Origin: Takakia lepidozioides
Taxonomy: Eukaryota; Streptophyta; Takakiopsida; Takakiales; Takakiaceae
Reading direction: 5' to 3'
Length of the DNA: 64,000 nt
Assembly: GCA_030704615.1 (NCBI GenBank)
Contig: CM060731.1
Span: 66,878,756 to 66,942,755, forward strand
Shown: in pieces, positions 39,551 to 52,798 of the stretch
How positions within the stretch are numbered: position 1 is the stretch's first letter
Layout: every line of letters begins with the position of its first letter
The notes under the pieces: model-generated
What the model was told of the DNA's origin: nothing
The model's input: only the letters and a program-made list of their open reading frames with translations
The model's database searches: none
Translations under genes and position numbers: made by a program

Positions 39551-42500
39551 CTATGGGATTTCAACCTTCAAAGAAACTTGGGAAGGGGAGACGCTATCTA
39601 AAGATCCTGGAGGTTGTGGGATGCTGGAATCAGACTTCCCTACAACAGATTTATCTAAGTAAGGAGATGGACGGCCAGTGCGCGCCCGTCCCACTGCCTT
39701 CTTTCTCACTAACCACGAGTCTCCCAGGGTTCTCAACTGATCAGCTGACACAGAGCTTGGGCTTATAGCGGGAGGTTCATCCTCCACCATCATAGGGATT
39801 GGCCTCTTCAGCTTACAACTTCCTTTGTACCGCAACCTATCTAAGTGATGATCACACAAATGGTAGCCGACTTTTGCAAGCAGTGGACAGTGCCAGCCTT
39901 TACCATCGGACCTGTTGCATCGATTACCTAGTCCCAAAATGCCCTCTTGCTTCACCAGCTTCAACCTTTTCCTACTTCCACTTTGTAATGGTTCTCCTAC
40001 ATGTCCCTTGGAGCCCTCCAGCGGTTCTTCACTAGAAACCAAACCCTCCTTGGCTGACTCTTGATGTTTTCTTTTCATTCTATTCAATGCAATGTGGCTT
40101 TTGACAGTGGGGCCAGACTTCCCTCCTCCGCCTGGCTCCTTGTGCCACACTTTTCCTGTCCGAGCACGCTTAATGGCAGCAAGTGCAGCCCAATACTGCC
40201 ACGTACCCTTCTGTCTTGCCTTCTTTGCAGCTTCAGTCCGTTCTTCAGCTTCAATCTGCTTGGGGGTTTTCTCTGGCCTGGACGGAGAGGCCTGCATAGA
40301 GTCATCATGACTGACAGTTTCCTCCCCGCCGACTATCGCACTAAATAAAGCAAACCGTCCCTCCTCAAGTTCCATGAAGTAGGGAGAGTTGCGCAACAGC
40401 TTGCCGACTTGCACACGAGGGACAACGCCACCCTCATGTAGACCTGGAAGGCCTTGTTCCAAAATCCTCGAGACTGCCTCCCGAGCAGTGAGACCAGACT
40501 TTCCAGCTTGCAAAAAGACTTGATAGTTTGAGTACAAGAGGCTCTCTTTTGGCTGGTTGGCTGGATGGTCCGGGGCCAGAGCTGTACATGTAGGTGCTTT
40601 AGGTGGTGAGGCCCTTGATGATAGTTCAGGGACACCTCTGAAGTCGCCCGCTCCTGTAATATACAAACTCGACATATTTAAGGGAAGATGGAGGACAGCC
40701 AGAGAAGTGGTAGACCGAAGGACTATGCGAGCACACACAGGTCAGGGGAGAGAAACTATTGATACCTACAGTTTTTACTTCATTTCATTTTGTGTGTGTG
40801 AGAGAGGGAGTGTCTGTGAGTTTAGTTTTGCTAGGGTGATGCTGGATCCATAGGGCATGTTAACTGCAACTTGAAGCCATATAAAATGATGCAATGTCCC
40901 AGACTGTTAGTTTCCTGCATGCATACACACAGTGTAAAGTTATAGACAGAAACACTTACCAATTGATGCAGGACTGACTCTCCTTTTCCTCCTAGACCTG
41001 CCAGCCCCAACAACACATTGTCGGAACCACAATGATCAGATCATGCATGATCAATTCCTACTGCACTTACATACATATGAACTTATATACACCGCATGGA
41101 TACATCTCAGTGAAATTAATATTGAACGTTTCAAATCACATTGAACTCTTCATGTGACAAGAGTGATCAATTGGGTTGTTGTCCAGATTGATAAATGTCG
41201 AGCTTGCTTTTCACAAATGAACGAAATATACAACATGCAATTCGTCATGTGACCCAATTATTTGTATCTATTTTCAAAGGGTCTGTGAGCTACATAAGTC
41301 AAGCTACGGACATGAGATGTAACCCACCTTTGCTGAGTATTTTGTGGCACAGAATTCCCCAGCCTCCCTGGCTGCACCACCTTTGGCCTTTTCCTGACTG
41401 GCCCATCTGCCTGACAGTAGAGGGATAATATATGATCATAAATGCTAGTCAGTTTCTCTTTCCACCTGCTGTGCATGTTGCATGTGTCAATAATTGTAAA
41501 CACAATATCAGAAAATCCACTTAATTCCGATGAAAACACCTCCATCAGACTGCAACTTTCTCTTGGTCCTCAGAAGCATAGGTGAGATTATAACATGTGC
41601 AGTTAATAATGTGACAGCCTGATGACTGGCAGCCCTTAACACTTGAATATCCTTGGGTTAAAATACCAACAACACAAAGTCTACAGCAAGTTTCAAGTCT
41701 CGGTAAAAACGGCGGAGTCAGTACTGCAGTATTATCGCATCAGATCCGTTATGTTCTGTTATGAAATTTCACCGAAAACAACTCTGTAAAGGTAGCATAT
41801 TGCAGTCTTCCAGTTTACAGTTACCTGACTTCTCAGAATATGCAGAGCTTGGGCAATGCAACAGAAGTTATTTATGATAAAGTCTGCAACATTTTGCCCT
41901 CTACAAAGGTCGTCTTCAGTTGGGCTGATGCCAAGTTCAATCACTGGTGGTTAGATTGTTCACTTAACAAGGAGTGACTCCCCGAGATAGTGGTGGCAGG
42001 AGCTAAGAGAATAGTCTATTTCAATGCGTGCAATAGGCCAGAGTGAAGTTAAAAATTTGAAGACTTCAGGGATACTGACCAACTGTTCAAGTTGGACAGA
42101 CCTCTTTACAAAAGTAACAGGCCCTTGCTATTAAGCTGATTGAAAAGTATTAATGCTTTTCATTGAGAGCATCGGAACAGACTAGCTATTATGTTCAGTA
42201 GAGCTGTGCGTCGTTGAAGAATGCACGAAAGCCACAGAGAAGCAAAATGCTGCCACTCACATTCCGTACACTACGTTCCAAACTGCAGATGCAATCCAGA
42301 ACCGCATTTGAAACGCCATGCTCGCTAGCATAATATGCAGCATAAGGTGCGTAAGAATCGCGGGAATATCGTCGCAACTAACGAGGACTACAGTAGTGGT
42401 CGAGGTAAAGTTACTATTCCAATGAACTTGACATACACAGAGAACCCACACCGGCAGCACCTCAAGATCAAGGTCATAAATGGGCGAAGATTCCTGCAGA

Positions 42501-43888
42501 GAAAAAGGAGAACTTACTGGAGCTGAAGTTGCATCCCGGTTAGCATGTGCTTTCTTTCTTGCTTTAGCCTTGGGAGGCATCACATCACGTGTAAAATCAT
42601 CCTCTCTTTCCTCACCAAAGTGTGGCGTTCTGAACCCCTTCTTCCTAGAAGAGATTACACTCCCAGTCCGCTTTAAAGTACTTGAACCTGCGAAAGCAAG
42701 TATTTGTCTTTGAGCGGAACAGCCTTTATAGATATGGCCTGCAAACCTTCCATGCATCCAGCAATGCTTGTGTATGAAAGTGACATAAAATCGCAGGGTT
42801 AATAGGTTGCCATTTCTGCTGTGCCGGAACACAGGTACGTTACCTTGTTTCCACAAAACCTGGCCGTCCAAGTCCTTGCCAACCGTCTCCCTCTGCAAAT
42901 CATCAGAACTACTCATATCTCTCTCCGAAATTCCCTGCAACAATGAACTGTTGGTGTCTTTTTCCGTCAAATCGGAGGCCTTGCGACAGAGCCGCGGTTT
43001 CTCTTGCTTTCTCTTGTTCTTCTTCACAGAGAAGCCGACAGTCACAATCCCAAGACCTTCCTCGCGCGCGTCAAACTTTTCCATACCGAAAGGATCTGCA
43101 AAGACTTTCCCCAAGGGTCGGGCCTTGAGTGCTTCAATGTCCCTCGCCTCTTCCTCTTCCCTCCCACGAACTGCAGTCTTCACACTGTCAGGTTCTGGAA
43201 AGCTTGCATCACTTTGTAATCGAGGATCTGATGTTTCCCCTGAGGTTTCTCCTGTTGGATTTACCTTAGTCAGTGAACTTCCATTCAACGACACTCTTAC
43301 AGCACACTGCGGCGAGCCATGCAAGTGCCGACTCAGGCTTCCATGCGAAGCAGACATGGTCAATTCAGAGGCACAAGAACTATCCTTCTCTAGCTTAACA
43401 GCATGGAAGCGACTCGGTAACCCTGAAGGAAGAGTACCCGTCACATTACATTCATGATCCCGAATTAAAGGCTTTCTCTTTCTCTCCCCGTCTGCAATCC
43501 CACTACCTGCACACTCTGGTGCCGTTACCCCCTCCTGCTCAGAATTTCCGACTACTGCATCTGAAAATCCCTCACATTTGTCGAGCGAGAAGCTGCAGGA
43601 AACTGCAGGGGATCCCGACTGCGAGTCTCTATGGGAGGACATGGACCCCCGGCTTCCAAGAGACCACACAAAATCTTCTATTCCAACATGAGGCTCTGCA
43701 GGCTGAAATCCCTTGCTATATCTGAGCTTATCTAACCAACTAAAGCACGGCCGCGATGGAGTACAAGCTCGGGCCACATTGACCTCACCTTGCATCATAG
43801 ATCTGACATCCTTAACTTCTGCTAGTGCTGTAACTGTACACACGGCACCCGAGGCTGTCTCCACTCGCTGCTGCTTCCTGATCCGCAT
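39551..43888 (-). CDS. WRC-domain nuclear protein with a winged-helix-like domain
   Basis: Five exons with consensus splice sites and matching phases: 43888-42844, 42687-42518, 41410-41328, 40997-40960 and 40653-39551 (812 residues, ATG start). The long first exon encodes a mostly disordered, Ser-rich region. Basic stretches such as RSRRKRR span exon junctions. Around residues 480-550 is a helical segment (SNYQVFLQAGKSGLTAREAV, then PYFMELEEGRFALF) resembling HARE/ASXL-type winged helices. Near residue 690 is a zinc-binding WRC motif, C-x9-C-x10-C-x2-H (CNRSDGKGWHC...LCDHH). WRC domains occur only in plant nuclear proteins such as GRFs. A role in chromatin or transcription is inferred; no closer name is given. 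No lesions were seen. Confidence 0.85.
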
Positions 43889-43957
43889 CTTTGCATGCTC
43901 TAATAAGCTTAAGACCCCGCAGCGATGGCCTGACCGCTACTGCAGTTTCTCTGAAAG

Positions 43958-43993
43958 AGAAAGAGAACGAGAGAGAGAGAGAAAGCGCTCCCT
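43958..43993. repeat. GA/CT microsatellite in the 5' flank of the WRC gene
   Basis: GAAAGAGAAAGAGAACGAGAGAGAGAGAG lies about 75-105 bp upstream of the WRC ATG. Read on the minus strand it is a CT tract, common in plant 5' UTRs and core promoters. Confidence 0.7.
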
Positions 43994-44100
43994 TTCTCCT
44001 CCCCTTCCTACCCTCCCAACCTACCTGCCACCCTACCTACATGCCTACCGTATTACCTATTTTCCTACCTGTCTTTCCACTATATTAGGTAGCTGCATGC

Positions 44101-44522
44101 TTTCCGATTTCGCATGCAACAGCATTCATCTGAATCATCCACTACATCCATCCATACGCCCACTAACTTCAAGTGTTTATTTTTTGAAATTTGGAAAATC
44201 ACAGGAGTGGCTACTGAGTTTTCCAAGAGTTAGCCATATTTTCTGTTCATCCACTGAAATTTGGACAGAATCATCCTCCTCTGTACTTTCATCCATGTGT
44301 ATCATCCATATTGGGCGAATTCATCCAGGATTTATATTGTTTTTGGAGAATTTTGGCGATTTCATCCATGAGAAAATAGGGAATTTACGACAGAATATTC
44401 GAATTGTTTTGGAGGTCGAAAAGGTGCGAAATTTCGCCAGAGATAAAAACACTGATTCCGATTTCGCATGCAACAGCATTCATCCGTATCATCCACTACA
44501 TCCATCCATAGGCCCACTAAGA
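44101..44522. repeat. Pair of ~65-bp direct repeats, 356 bp apart
   Basis: TCCGATTTCGCATGCAACAG starts at 44101 and again at 44457. Both continue through CATCCACTACATCCATCCAT to CCCACTAA with few mismatches. Between them are several GGAGAATTTTGG/ATTTTGGCG-like phrases. This could be a small LTR-like (TRIM) element or a segmental duplication. Confidence 0.7.
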
Positions 44523-44824
44523 TTCTGGTGCCCGACTATGTTGGCCGTCTCCCAGCGGAATTAACAACACCAATGTCCGTCTTTTGAAAATAAACAAATG
44601 AGAAAATAAAATTGTCCGTCTTTTTATTTGTATTTACTATTCCATTTTTTTGGTCCCTCTATAATTGACCCACAACATGTGCTCGTCGATGACCCCCTAC
44701 GACGCGGAATGAATTGAAAGTTTAAGATTTTTGTCTTTAAATGGCCCCGTCGTGAGGAGTACCCCCGACAGGCAGAAATACCCACAGTGTTAACTTCGGT
44801 TTGACGTCATATAGAAGACGAAGA

Positions 44825-44880
44825 AGACTCCGGCCAAAGCCGACGTAGTTAAGAGTCACTTCACCTTGCGGCTACTGCCC
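44825..44880 (-). repeat. Dispersed repeat copy b
   Basis: Reverse-orientation partner of the repeat at 8292-8346: on the minus strand it reads TAGCCGCAAGGTGAAGTG, then GGCCGGAGTCTTCT. An AT microsatellite lies next to it (44891-44902). Confidence 0.65.
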
Positions 44881-45179
44881 TCTTGGCATCATATATATAG
44901 ATATGCCCAAGGAAGCTCCCGTGTTTCCCTCTCAAAAAATAAGAAGATAAAAAATGGGCCTCTAGCACAGTAGATTGAACAATGACTCTCTCACAATTTA
45001 TTTTTCTAGGGGAAAAAACCCCGACCTTAATACACAACCGAAGTGAAAAATAATCGAAAGTTGTTCAGTGTTTATCTTAAAAATGGGCATCTCCGTCATC
45101 TCCGAGAGCGAATTCTCTTGTTTGGTCCTCGCGGATTCGCCCTCCGAACCGTGGTGGTGTGTAGTGACGTCTTTGGGGG

Positions 45180-45300
45180 TTTTTTTTATTTTTTTATTTT
45201 TTTCTAACAGATGGGGGTTTAATTCTTCAATAAATAGCTTCAATTTCAGGGCCACTGTCCCTTGTTGTTAAAATAATAATAATTTTTTTTCCTAAATAAT
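45180..45300 (+). mobile_element. Retroelement 3' tail fragment
   Basis: T-rich sequence followed by CAGGGCCACTGTCCCTTGTT and AAAATAATAATAATTTT. The GGCCACTGTCC phrase beside an AATAAT tail also occurs near 8255 and, reversed, near 8975, and a related form ends the LINE at 24945. Together they suggest a family of LINE/SINE 3' ends. Confidence 0.45.
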
Positions 45301-48300
45301 GGAATAATAATGATGATGATCAAAAGCGGGAAAAAGAACAAATGTTTTTAGTTTGTTTTTTGATGAACAGAACAATTCACAGTTGTACTCCAATCACACG
45401 AGGACCGAAATATGATTAATATTTATTTAATTATTGTCAGACAGAAAAGGCAGGCGTGCCAGACAGTTGTAAACAGTCGTCTCTCTGACTCGTGGGTGTG
45501 CTCATTGCCATTACCGACCAAGAGACAGAAGACAGTGCAAGCAATGGGGGCTGCTGCGATGCTGCCCTCTAAAGTTCCACGAGGCTACCTCGCTATAGCA
45601 GTCGACATGGCGAGGGGAATGGGAGCAACAATATGCACAGATGTAGGGATGAGCTCAAGACTTGGTGCCAGGTTCCTCTGAGTTCAGCGGCAGCTGATGC
45701 TTCATCAAGATTTGGTTTTCCCAGCTGTGTCTATATCTCAGTTTTAGACCTGTGTGAAGTCGTCATCTATAGAGTGAATGTTGGGCATGTCCAGCTTAGT
45801 ATTTGGCCGCAGGGTGGAAGGGAGTATTGTCTGCTTGCTGCAGCTGGAATGGATTCGAGTACTGGAGGTCAGAGTTGACAAAATTTCCACTAGTTTTCCT
45901 GCAAACTAGAACTCACGTAAAACTCCTGCGACAGAGTTTTGAGGAGTCTAGAATGACATAAAATTGTTGGCATTGGTGATCGGTCGGCTGTAGATTGTAG
46001 ACACTGTAATAAGGATCTTTAAAGGCAGAGTTCATGGACATGACTGATCGGACTGCAGGTCGGTTGCTATCGCACTTGGGGCACACTGACTCTTCGTAGC
46101 GGTGTGTTGGGTGTTGTGGACTTCAGATGCTGCCCCTGGACAGATCTATCCGGCCAGCTCTGCAAGATGCAGAAAATCTGAAAAATCTCTGTGAAGGAAG
46201 ATTCAGATTAACAGTAAACAGAAGGTGAGACAAATCCTCTGGAGCATTCCGATAGGTGAAGAGAGGGCGGTTATGAGTACCTGTCGACTGGCTTGATGGG
46301 TGGGCTGTTTCATGAACGTGAGATCACCAGCCCCGTGCAGCCATTCGGTGACCTCTTACAGCTACTGTGGAATGCCTTGGTGAGCTCGGAAGATTGGACA
46401 TTTAGAGGCCAGTATGTGCGCAACGGGACGTTTGACTACTGTCCCCAGCAGCACTAGTTCCAAGAGAAAATTTTGTCTGAAAGCCTTCATGTACAGTCAC
46501 TGCAGTGATGTGTGTGGCTGTTTTTGCAGCCTGCCCTTGAGTAGGTACATCTTCAACAGATAAGATGGTGGGGACCTGACAGGGCATCGAACCTCATCCA
46601 CTATTACATCGCCAAACCCTAAAGTGGGAGCCATTCCTCCTCAATTTTTTGCAGGGGTTCATACTTTCTATTCGTTCTGGGAGGCCTGCATGTCTGGTAC
46701 ACGCTCAAGTTGCTTTGGGATGTTTGCTTCTCGTCATGAACACCGACTAAAAGGATCAGGTATACGAATGTGTGAGCCCCATGTAGTGTTCCTAGTTATT
46801 GCAATTCGCTCTGTCTCCCCTCTCTGTCTCCGATCAGAACTCTTCTTTCGTGGGTTGTTTTTGTTATCATCTCACTGCACTGCACAGTTGCCGGCCCTTA
46901 CCTCTCCCCTGCCATCATCTGCCATGAGCCACCCTCGCTATGAACATTGCGTACTTGTACTGCATGTGTCCGAGCTCATTTCAAATATAACTCGTTTCCA
47001 AGCGTGTTTTCCATGGGCAGCAGGAAGGGCACAATTTCCTCGTATGCCTGCTTTCACTCAGAAGTCCTGCCTTGCTGATTTCTCCATCCGAGGCCCTCTC
47101 TTCGATCCCGCCGCGCTGTGGAATGCTGTGGTCTCTCTCTCTCTCTCTTCACAACTTGACAAGATCAAGCAGTTTTGTAAAGGAATACCATGCCCCAAGG
47201 TGTGCCGGAGCAGACCCTACTCTGCATAACTGCCATCACGAAGGGCTGGAAACTAATTGGGGCCTTCGTCTTCCCTCTTTCATACCTATCTGTGATCCTT
47301 CACCTGCGTTTGCTCTCTACACACCTCGTTGTTTCTAGTAGAGATTCATCTGACAGAGTTCATAACGCCCAAATTTACCTGTCTGTAATCAGGTCTGATG
47401 TTTGGGCTACAGCTTGATCAAGTTGCCTCTGCTGGTAGCGTGCAGCTGCCCATTTTCCTGCCTCTAGAGCTGATATATATATGTTATTTTCATAACAAGA
47501 TGGTGGTTTTATGAACCCCATGCAATCAGAGAATACCGAGTGCTACAAAACGAGAAGGGACCACAGCTGCGCTTATTCTTCCCATTGGCCTTGGCGGCTT
47601 TCTTCCCCGCCATGATTGTGCTTATAGCTGTCCTGAATCAGGCAAGTTTGGCACTCCCCACATTCCTCCAGCTTCCTCTGCCACCATTAATTCGGTGATT
47701 ATGAAACGTGTGAACAGCTCATCATCACTTCACACCATTACAAAGCAATCGATGTCTCGAGTCTCACAACCCCACACTAGTACGTCAATATACCCGAGCA
47801 TACTGCAAGTTCAAAGGCACCCCCTTGTAAAAGTACATTGCCACTTTCTCACTTCTCGCCATCATCATCTGCTCCCGAGCCCCAGAGCATTGAGCTGCAA
47901 TTGCTGTTACTTGGATTCTGCTTCCAGAGAGTTGATGTCCACAAAAGATCAAGATCCATAGCAGTCAACCAAGTTACCAGTTTTACTGCAGTGGGGTTCC
48001 AGGCAGCAGCCAGAAATGGTGATCTTTGGGATGAAGTCTATATATGGTAGTGGTCCTTCATTGGAACGCTTTTGCTCATTCGGCCTGCGGATACTTTAGA
48101 GATGGGCTTTCAATGGAAAGCTCAAAGGTCCATGTGGCAGTCTCGGTAGCTGGAAAGAGCTGCTAAAAGGACGTTGACCGCTGGTTTCATGGTGTTTGTG
48201 TTTGTCTAAAGTGGCCCGAGGAGTTAATTAGAGTAAGGGGTTAGGGCAGGGTTTATGGTCTTCTCTCACCGAGAAGAGATCCGCAATTTGTGTGTTGTGA

Positions 48301-48373
48301 TCGGACTGCTTGCTATAAAGTATATTGTTGGATGCAGGATTTCAGTGCAGTGTAGGGTGTTTCTGTGAGCGCG
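45300..48373. other. No gene recognised; PUR5 upstream region at right end
   Basis: Scattered short frames only, none with a recognisable domain or convincing splice structure. A (CT)n tract lies near 47132-47150. The last few hundred bases presumably hold the PUR5 promoter and 5' UTR; no element could be assigned. Confidence 0.4.
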
Positions 48374-51123
48374 ATGATGGGGACGTGGGGACTAGCTGCC
48401 TCTGCATACACCTGCAGCGCTCCTCGTCATGTTATGCCCTTCTCTGTGAGACAGTCATTTCACTTCAGCATTTTGGGGACAAACCCATTATCTAGAAGGT
48501 CTGTTTCTGTGAAGGAGATGCGATCACCGATTGCCCAGCAAGAGGATTGGGCAAAGCGAGACGAAGGATCGAAGACATGGAAATGGGGTGTGGGAGTGGA
48601 GGGTGGTGCGGGCACAGGGCTTACTTACAAGGAGGCAGGAGTCGACATTGATGCTGGCTCAGAGCTAGTGAGAAGGATTGCGGCTATGGCTCCCGGCATT
48701 GGTGGATTCGGTGGTCTGTTTCCCTTTGGAGATTCGTACTTGGTGGCTGGTACAGACGGCGTGGGAACGAAGCTCAAGCTTGCATTTGAGATGGGTGTGC
48801 ATGACACTATCGGCATCGATCTGGTGGCCATGAGCGTCAACGACATTGTGACAAGCGGTGCGAAACCGTTATTCTTTTTAGACTACTTTGCAACCAGCCG
48901 CCTCGACGTAGATTTAGCAGAACAAGTGATCAAAGGGATCGTTGAGGGCTGTCGGCAGTCAGAATGCGCGCTTCTGGGAGGAGAGACCGCAGAAATGCCA
49001 GGGTTTTACTCTGAAGGGGAGTATGACCTGAGCGGGTTTGCAGTTGGTAGCGTCAAGAAGGATGCGCTTATTGATGGGAGCACCATAGCTGTGGGTGATG
49101 TAATCGTTGGTCTACCATCCAGTGGTGTGCACTCAAATGGATTCTCTCTTGTCCGCAGATTGCTTAGTAACTCCGGAGCCTCGCTTCATGACGAGTTGCC
49201 TGCCTCAGACAGTGCCAAGCGTGTCACTATTGGAGAGGCACTCTTGGCTCCCACTACCATCTACGTAAAGCAGGTACTTCCAACTTATTGAAACTTTGAG
49301 TATGTGTTCGTATGAAAACGTCTTCTGGCTTGTAGAGTGCAGTGTATTGCACATGCATTTTCCAGTAGATCAATTGCTCGAATGTGCTTCCTTGCGTTAC
49401 AATTACACTAGTTCGGGTTAGCTTGTCCAACTTTCATACCTCAGAATTACACCTACCTCGGGAGCCAGATCAATGTGTAAGTACCTCCGGAGAGGTTAGC
49501 ACTTTTTAACAGCCACTTAAGACTCAGAACTATGTGCTTTTTGTGGGCTGATTCTTGCCATAGAAACCTAGCAGTGCATAGGTACTCAATTGGCCATGGG
49601 ATGTGAGCCTGGGAATGGTGCGCTCAACAGACGAAGCTCAGAGGTGGACTTGTACCATTCTGATAAACACCGAGGCTATCTGTTCAAATCTATGACCAAA
49701 TCAGAAACGTCACTGTCCTTAGAAACTACACACAGCTTTTGGGGAAGGTTCAAAATATCACAGGGTTGCTTACTACTTCTGTATCCCACTGATCTGTCCA
49801 GCAATTCCTGTCAAGAGCAGTCTATAAGTTCCTAAAGAGCCATCATTTCATGCCGTAGAACAAGGAAGTGCATCATGCATTATGTTAACCAGTATGGTGG
49901 TCTTTCTGAAAGATTGAGAGAATTACTCTTTTCTATATTGGATTACAGGTCCTGGAGCTTGTGGCCAAGGGGGGTGTGAAGGGAATCGCTCACATAACCG
50001 GTGGAGGATTCACCGACAACATTCCTCGCATCTTCCCTGCAGGCCTGGGGGCATGTGTGAGTGTAGGTAAGGTGGCACAGAACAAGTCGCCCACTGTACT
50101 CCTGACTTTGGACACATCATATATCAGGGTGGGATATCTTAGGGGGTGTAGATATGGCCATTCTGTCAGTCCTAACATTAGCCTCATTTCATAGTGTGTT
50201 GTCTTCTGCTTCAACCATAAAATTTGGGGCATGCCTTTTGTTGTTGTATGGTTCCCTACATCCTGGAAGACCAAATTAATTGTGATTTCGATAAGTTTCA
50301 CTACTGGAGCAAACCTTCCGCAATGGGGTAGTGGACTTCATTATGCTCTCCTCCCCATTTGCTCAATCTAAAGAGGGGAGCCAGCATGTTACAGGTGGCA
50401 TAACATACTCTCTCTGTCTTTCTCCCACACACACACAGCACTGGAGATTGTGAGGTGGATACTCTAAAACGCTGCAACATTACATCTTACCTTGGGAAGC
50501 AAGGCGAATCAGTTTGGGAGGATAAAGTTATATCCTTTGCATACTTTACATCACGACGATGCAGTAAACTAGATAGAGTTTTTTGTTCCCATGTCACATA
50601 AAGTCCACACTGCACCAATGGCCGGAACAGTTTCACTACCTTTGCTCCAGACTTAACAAACAGAAGAGGAACTGACGGGTACATGTTTGTTAGATAATCC
50701 CTTAGGTGATTACCTGAGTGAGTCCCTACACGGGGGCAATTGTGACTCCCTTTTCTGTCTTGGATTTTGACTCTAATTGTGAATATCACCAGTCTTGTCA
50801 CCCTAGAAAATTGAGCTTTCTCATTTAGTTTACGCCGTCGAAGTGCTGTAACCACTAGGGTATTTGATGGAAGGTATATTCCTGTGCTTCTTTTTGTTTT
50901 CACACTTGTGTTGAATGTAGGTTCATGGGAGGCCCCTCCTATCTTCAAGTGGATTCAAGAGACAGGAGGTGTGGAGGATGCAGAGATGCGACGGACATTC
51001 AACATGGGGATTGGGATGGTGCTGGTGGTGAGTCCAGAGATTGCTCAGTCCATCGTCAGTGGGGCTGGCAGGGCCTATGCCATAGGCCGCATTGTAGAAG
51101 GTGAAGGTGTCACTTATCAATAG
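48374..51123 (+). CDS. PUR5: Phosphoribosylformylglycinamidine cyclo-ligase (AIR synthetase), plastid
   Basis: PurM-family enzyme that closes the imidazole ring in de novo purine synthesis (FGAM + ATP to AIR). Three exons in phase, with GT/AG borders: 48374-49273, 49949-50066 and 50921-51123 (406 residues). The start is the first ATG of the frame; an immediate second ATG follows. The first ~60 residues are Ser/Arg-rich without the fold and suit a plastid transit peptide, as expected for plant purine synthesis. Family motifs: [11 protein letters not shown], the [18 protein letters not shown] region, [43 protein letters not shown] and [10 protein letters not shown]. The length after the transit peptide matches bacterial PurM. 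No lesions seen; function confident. Confidence 0.97.
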
Positions 51124-52798
51124 TGTTGGAGCATGCAGCAGGCTTAAGGTAACTCTCATTCCCTTTTCATTATACCCTTAGTCCATTGCTTTTTCGCCAC
51201 TATTTGCCTTCTCTTTCTTTAGTATATTTCTTTCTGGCCCCTCTCACTTACTAATGCACCTTGCAACGGTATCTCTTGTAGATTATTTATATTGGGATTT
51301 GGTCATTTTTGTTTGGGAGTACAAAAGTGCTGAATATGTCAGTGGGTGCTACTCAGTTCGGGGCATGCAGACATTCAACCAGCCTCAATTGTATACCAGC
51401 CAGGTTTGAAATTGCTCTATAAGGCATGGTCATGTCAAACGAGCATGGCTGCAAAGATTTGCAAACACAAATGAAGACATGGGAGCTTCCAATTTTGAGA
51501 GAGGTGGAGGTCAACCTACCAAAAGGGAGAAGGATGCCAGAAATCACTGCTTCATCATGTAAGGAGCTAATATTCTTAGGTGTGGCAGCTGAAGGGTTAA
51601 TTAAATGACGGTCAGGGAAGAGACCATTGAAACAAAATTGTGCAGTTAAGTAGAACTTTGATGACCTGGGCAGTGTTCTATGGGAAACCTCTTTACCATG
51701 CTAGTATGTCACATCTTCTCACAAGAAAAGTATTGCATCAAGTTTTATTTATGGATGCCTCCACAGAAATCTGGACAGAAATCAGAAATCAGAAATCTCC
51801 ACATAAACCTGCTCTCATCATTATGTCATGCACAGGGCATGGTTCCACATAGAAAGAGCCCCTAATAGTGTGCTCATTGGTGCTAGCCCTTTGAGAGAAT
51901 GGTGATGACTGCCAGCAATGATGGTGTCTCTTTCACAATTTCAACTGAAGCAGCTATTCCCAACACAGGATGCAAAGTCAATGAATGTGATCCTTCAGAA
52001 ATGGCTTTCATTGCAGCAAGTAGTTTCATGGTGTATCTGATCAAGCTTTATAGTTGAGTGAAGACCAAGATGTAGGTGGACTGCAGCTAATCCTTCACAC
52101 GCCCACCCAAGAAAGTGGTGGGCCACCCCTCGCACACAAATTTCTTTCAGTAGATTTTGTAACTCCACCTACATTTTCTTCATGTTCTTTCTCTGGAAGT
52201 ATTTGCTGCAGAGAGCTGTCTGTGAACAAATGTGACTGATAGTCATCACCCAGAAGTCAAGCATCAAGCAATTGACTCAGCCATGGCAGGGGGCAATATC
52301 TCCATATTGGTCATCTTCACTGTTTCAGGCCTTGCAAACCCTCAGCTTGGCAGGTTTCTTCCAACAACATGCTACCAGATGGTTGTAGAGTGGTTGTCAC
52401 AGATTCCCTTGAAGCTCTCAGCTAAAAGGCCACAGGCCACACCTTTGCTTTTAATACTGTTGCTTTTAATAATGCAACAGTAGTATGCACTATACAATCC
52501 TTGGGATGGATCAATCCCATGGAACCAAATCAATGCCACAGTAAATTCTTGTCCCTGTGTGAAAGCATCAAGATAGTTTATAGCTGTGTCACCTGAACTA
52601 CTGTACTGAACAAACATCTGTTTGGACTAAGGCTCAGGCTCTATCAATTTTGTGAGTATGGCCATCTCCATTTTGCATGGGAAGCATGGGCACATGGCAT
52701 GCTATATGTCTCTTTCGAAAGTCGTATTTGATTCAAGAGCTCTCAGCAAGGGACAGAGGGACTCAGTGAAGGCTGAGACAACTGTCAATCCCAACAGT
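51124..52798. other. No gene recognised between PUR5 and the coiled-coil gene
   Basis: These tail-to-tail neighbours leave about 1.7 kb of 3' flanks. No coding domain, RNA gene or transposon end was recognised. Confidence 0.5.

Noticed and set aside
46624-47229. Possible 201-codon gene
   Set aside because: No recognisable domain, odd composition, a CT microsatellite inside, and no splice partners; treated as chance.
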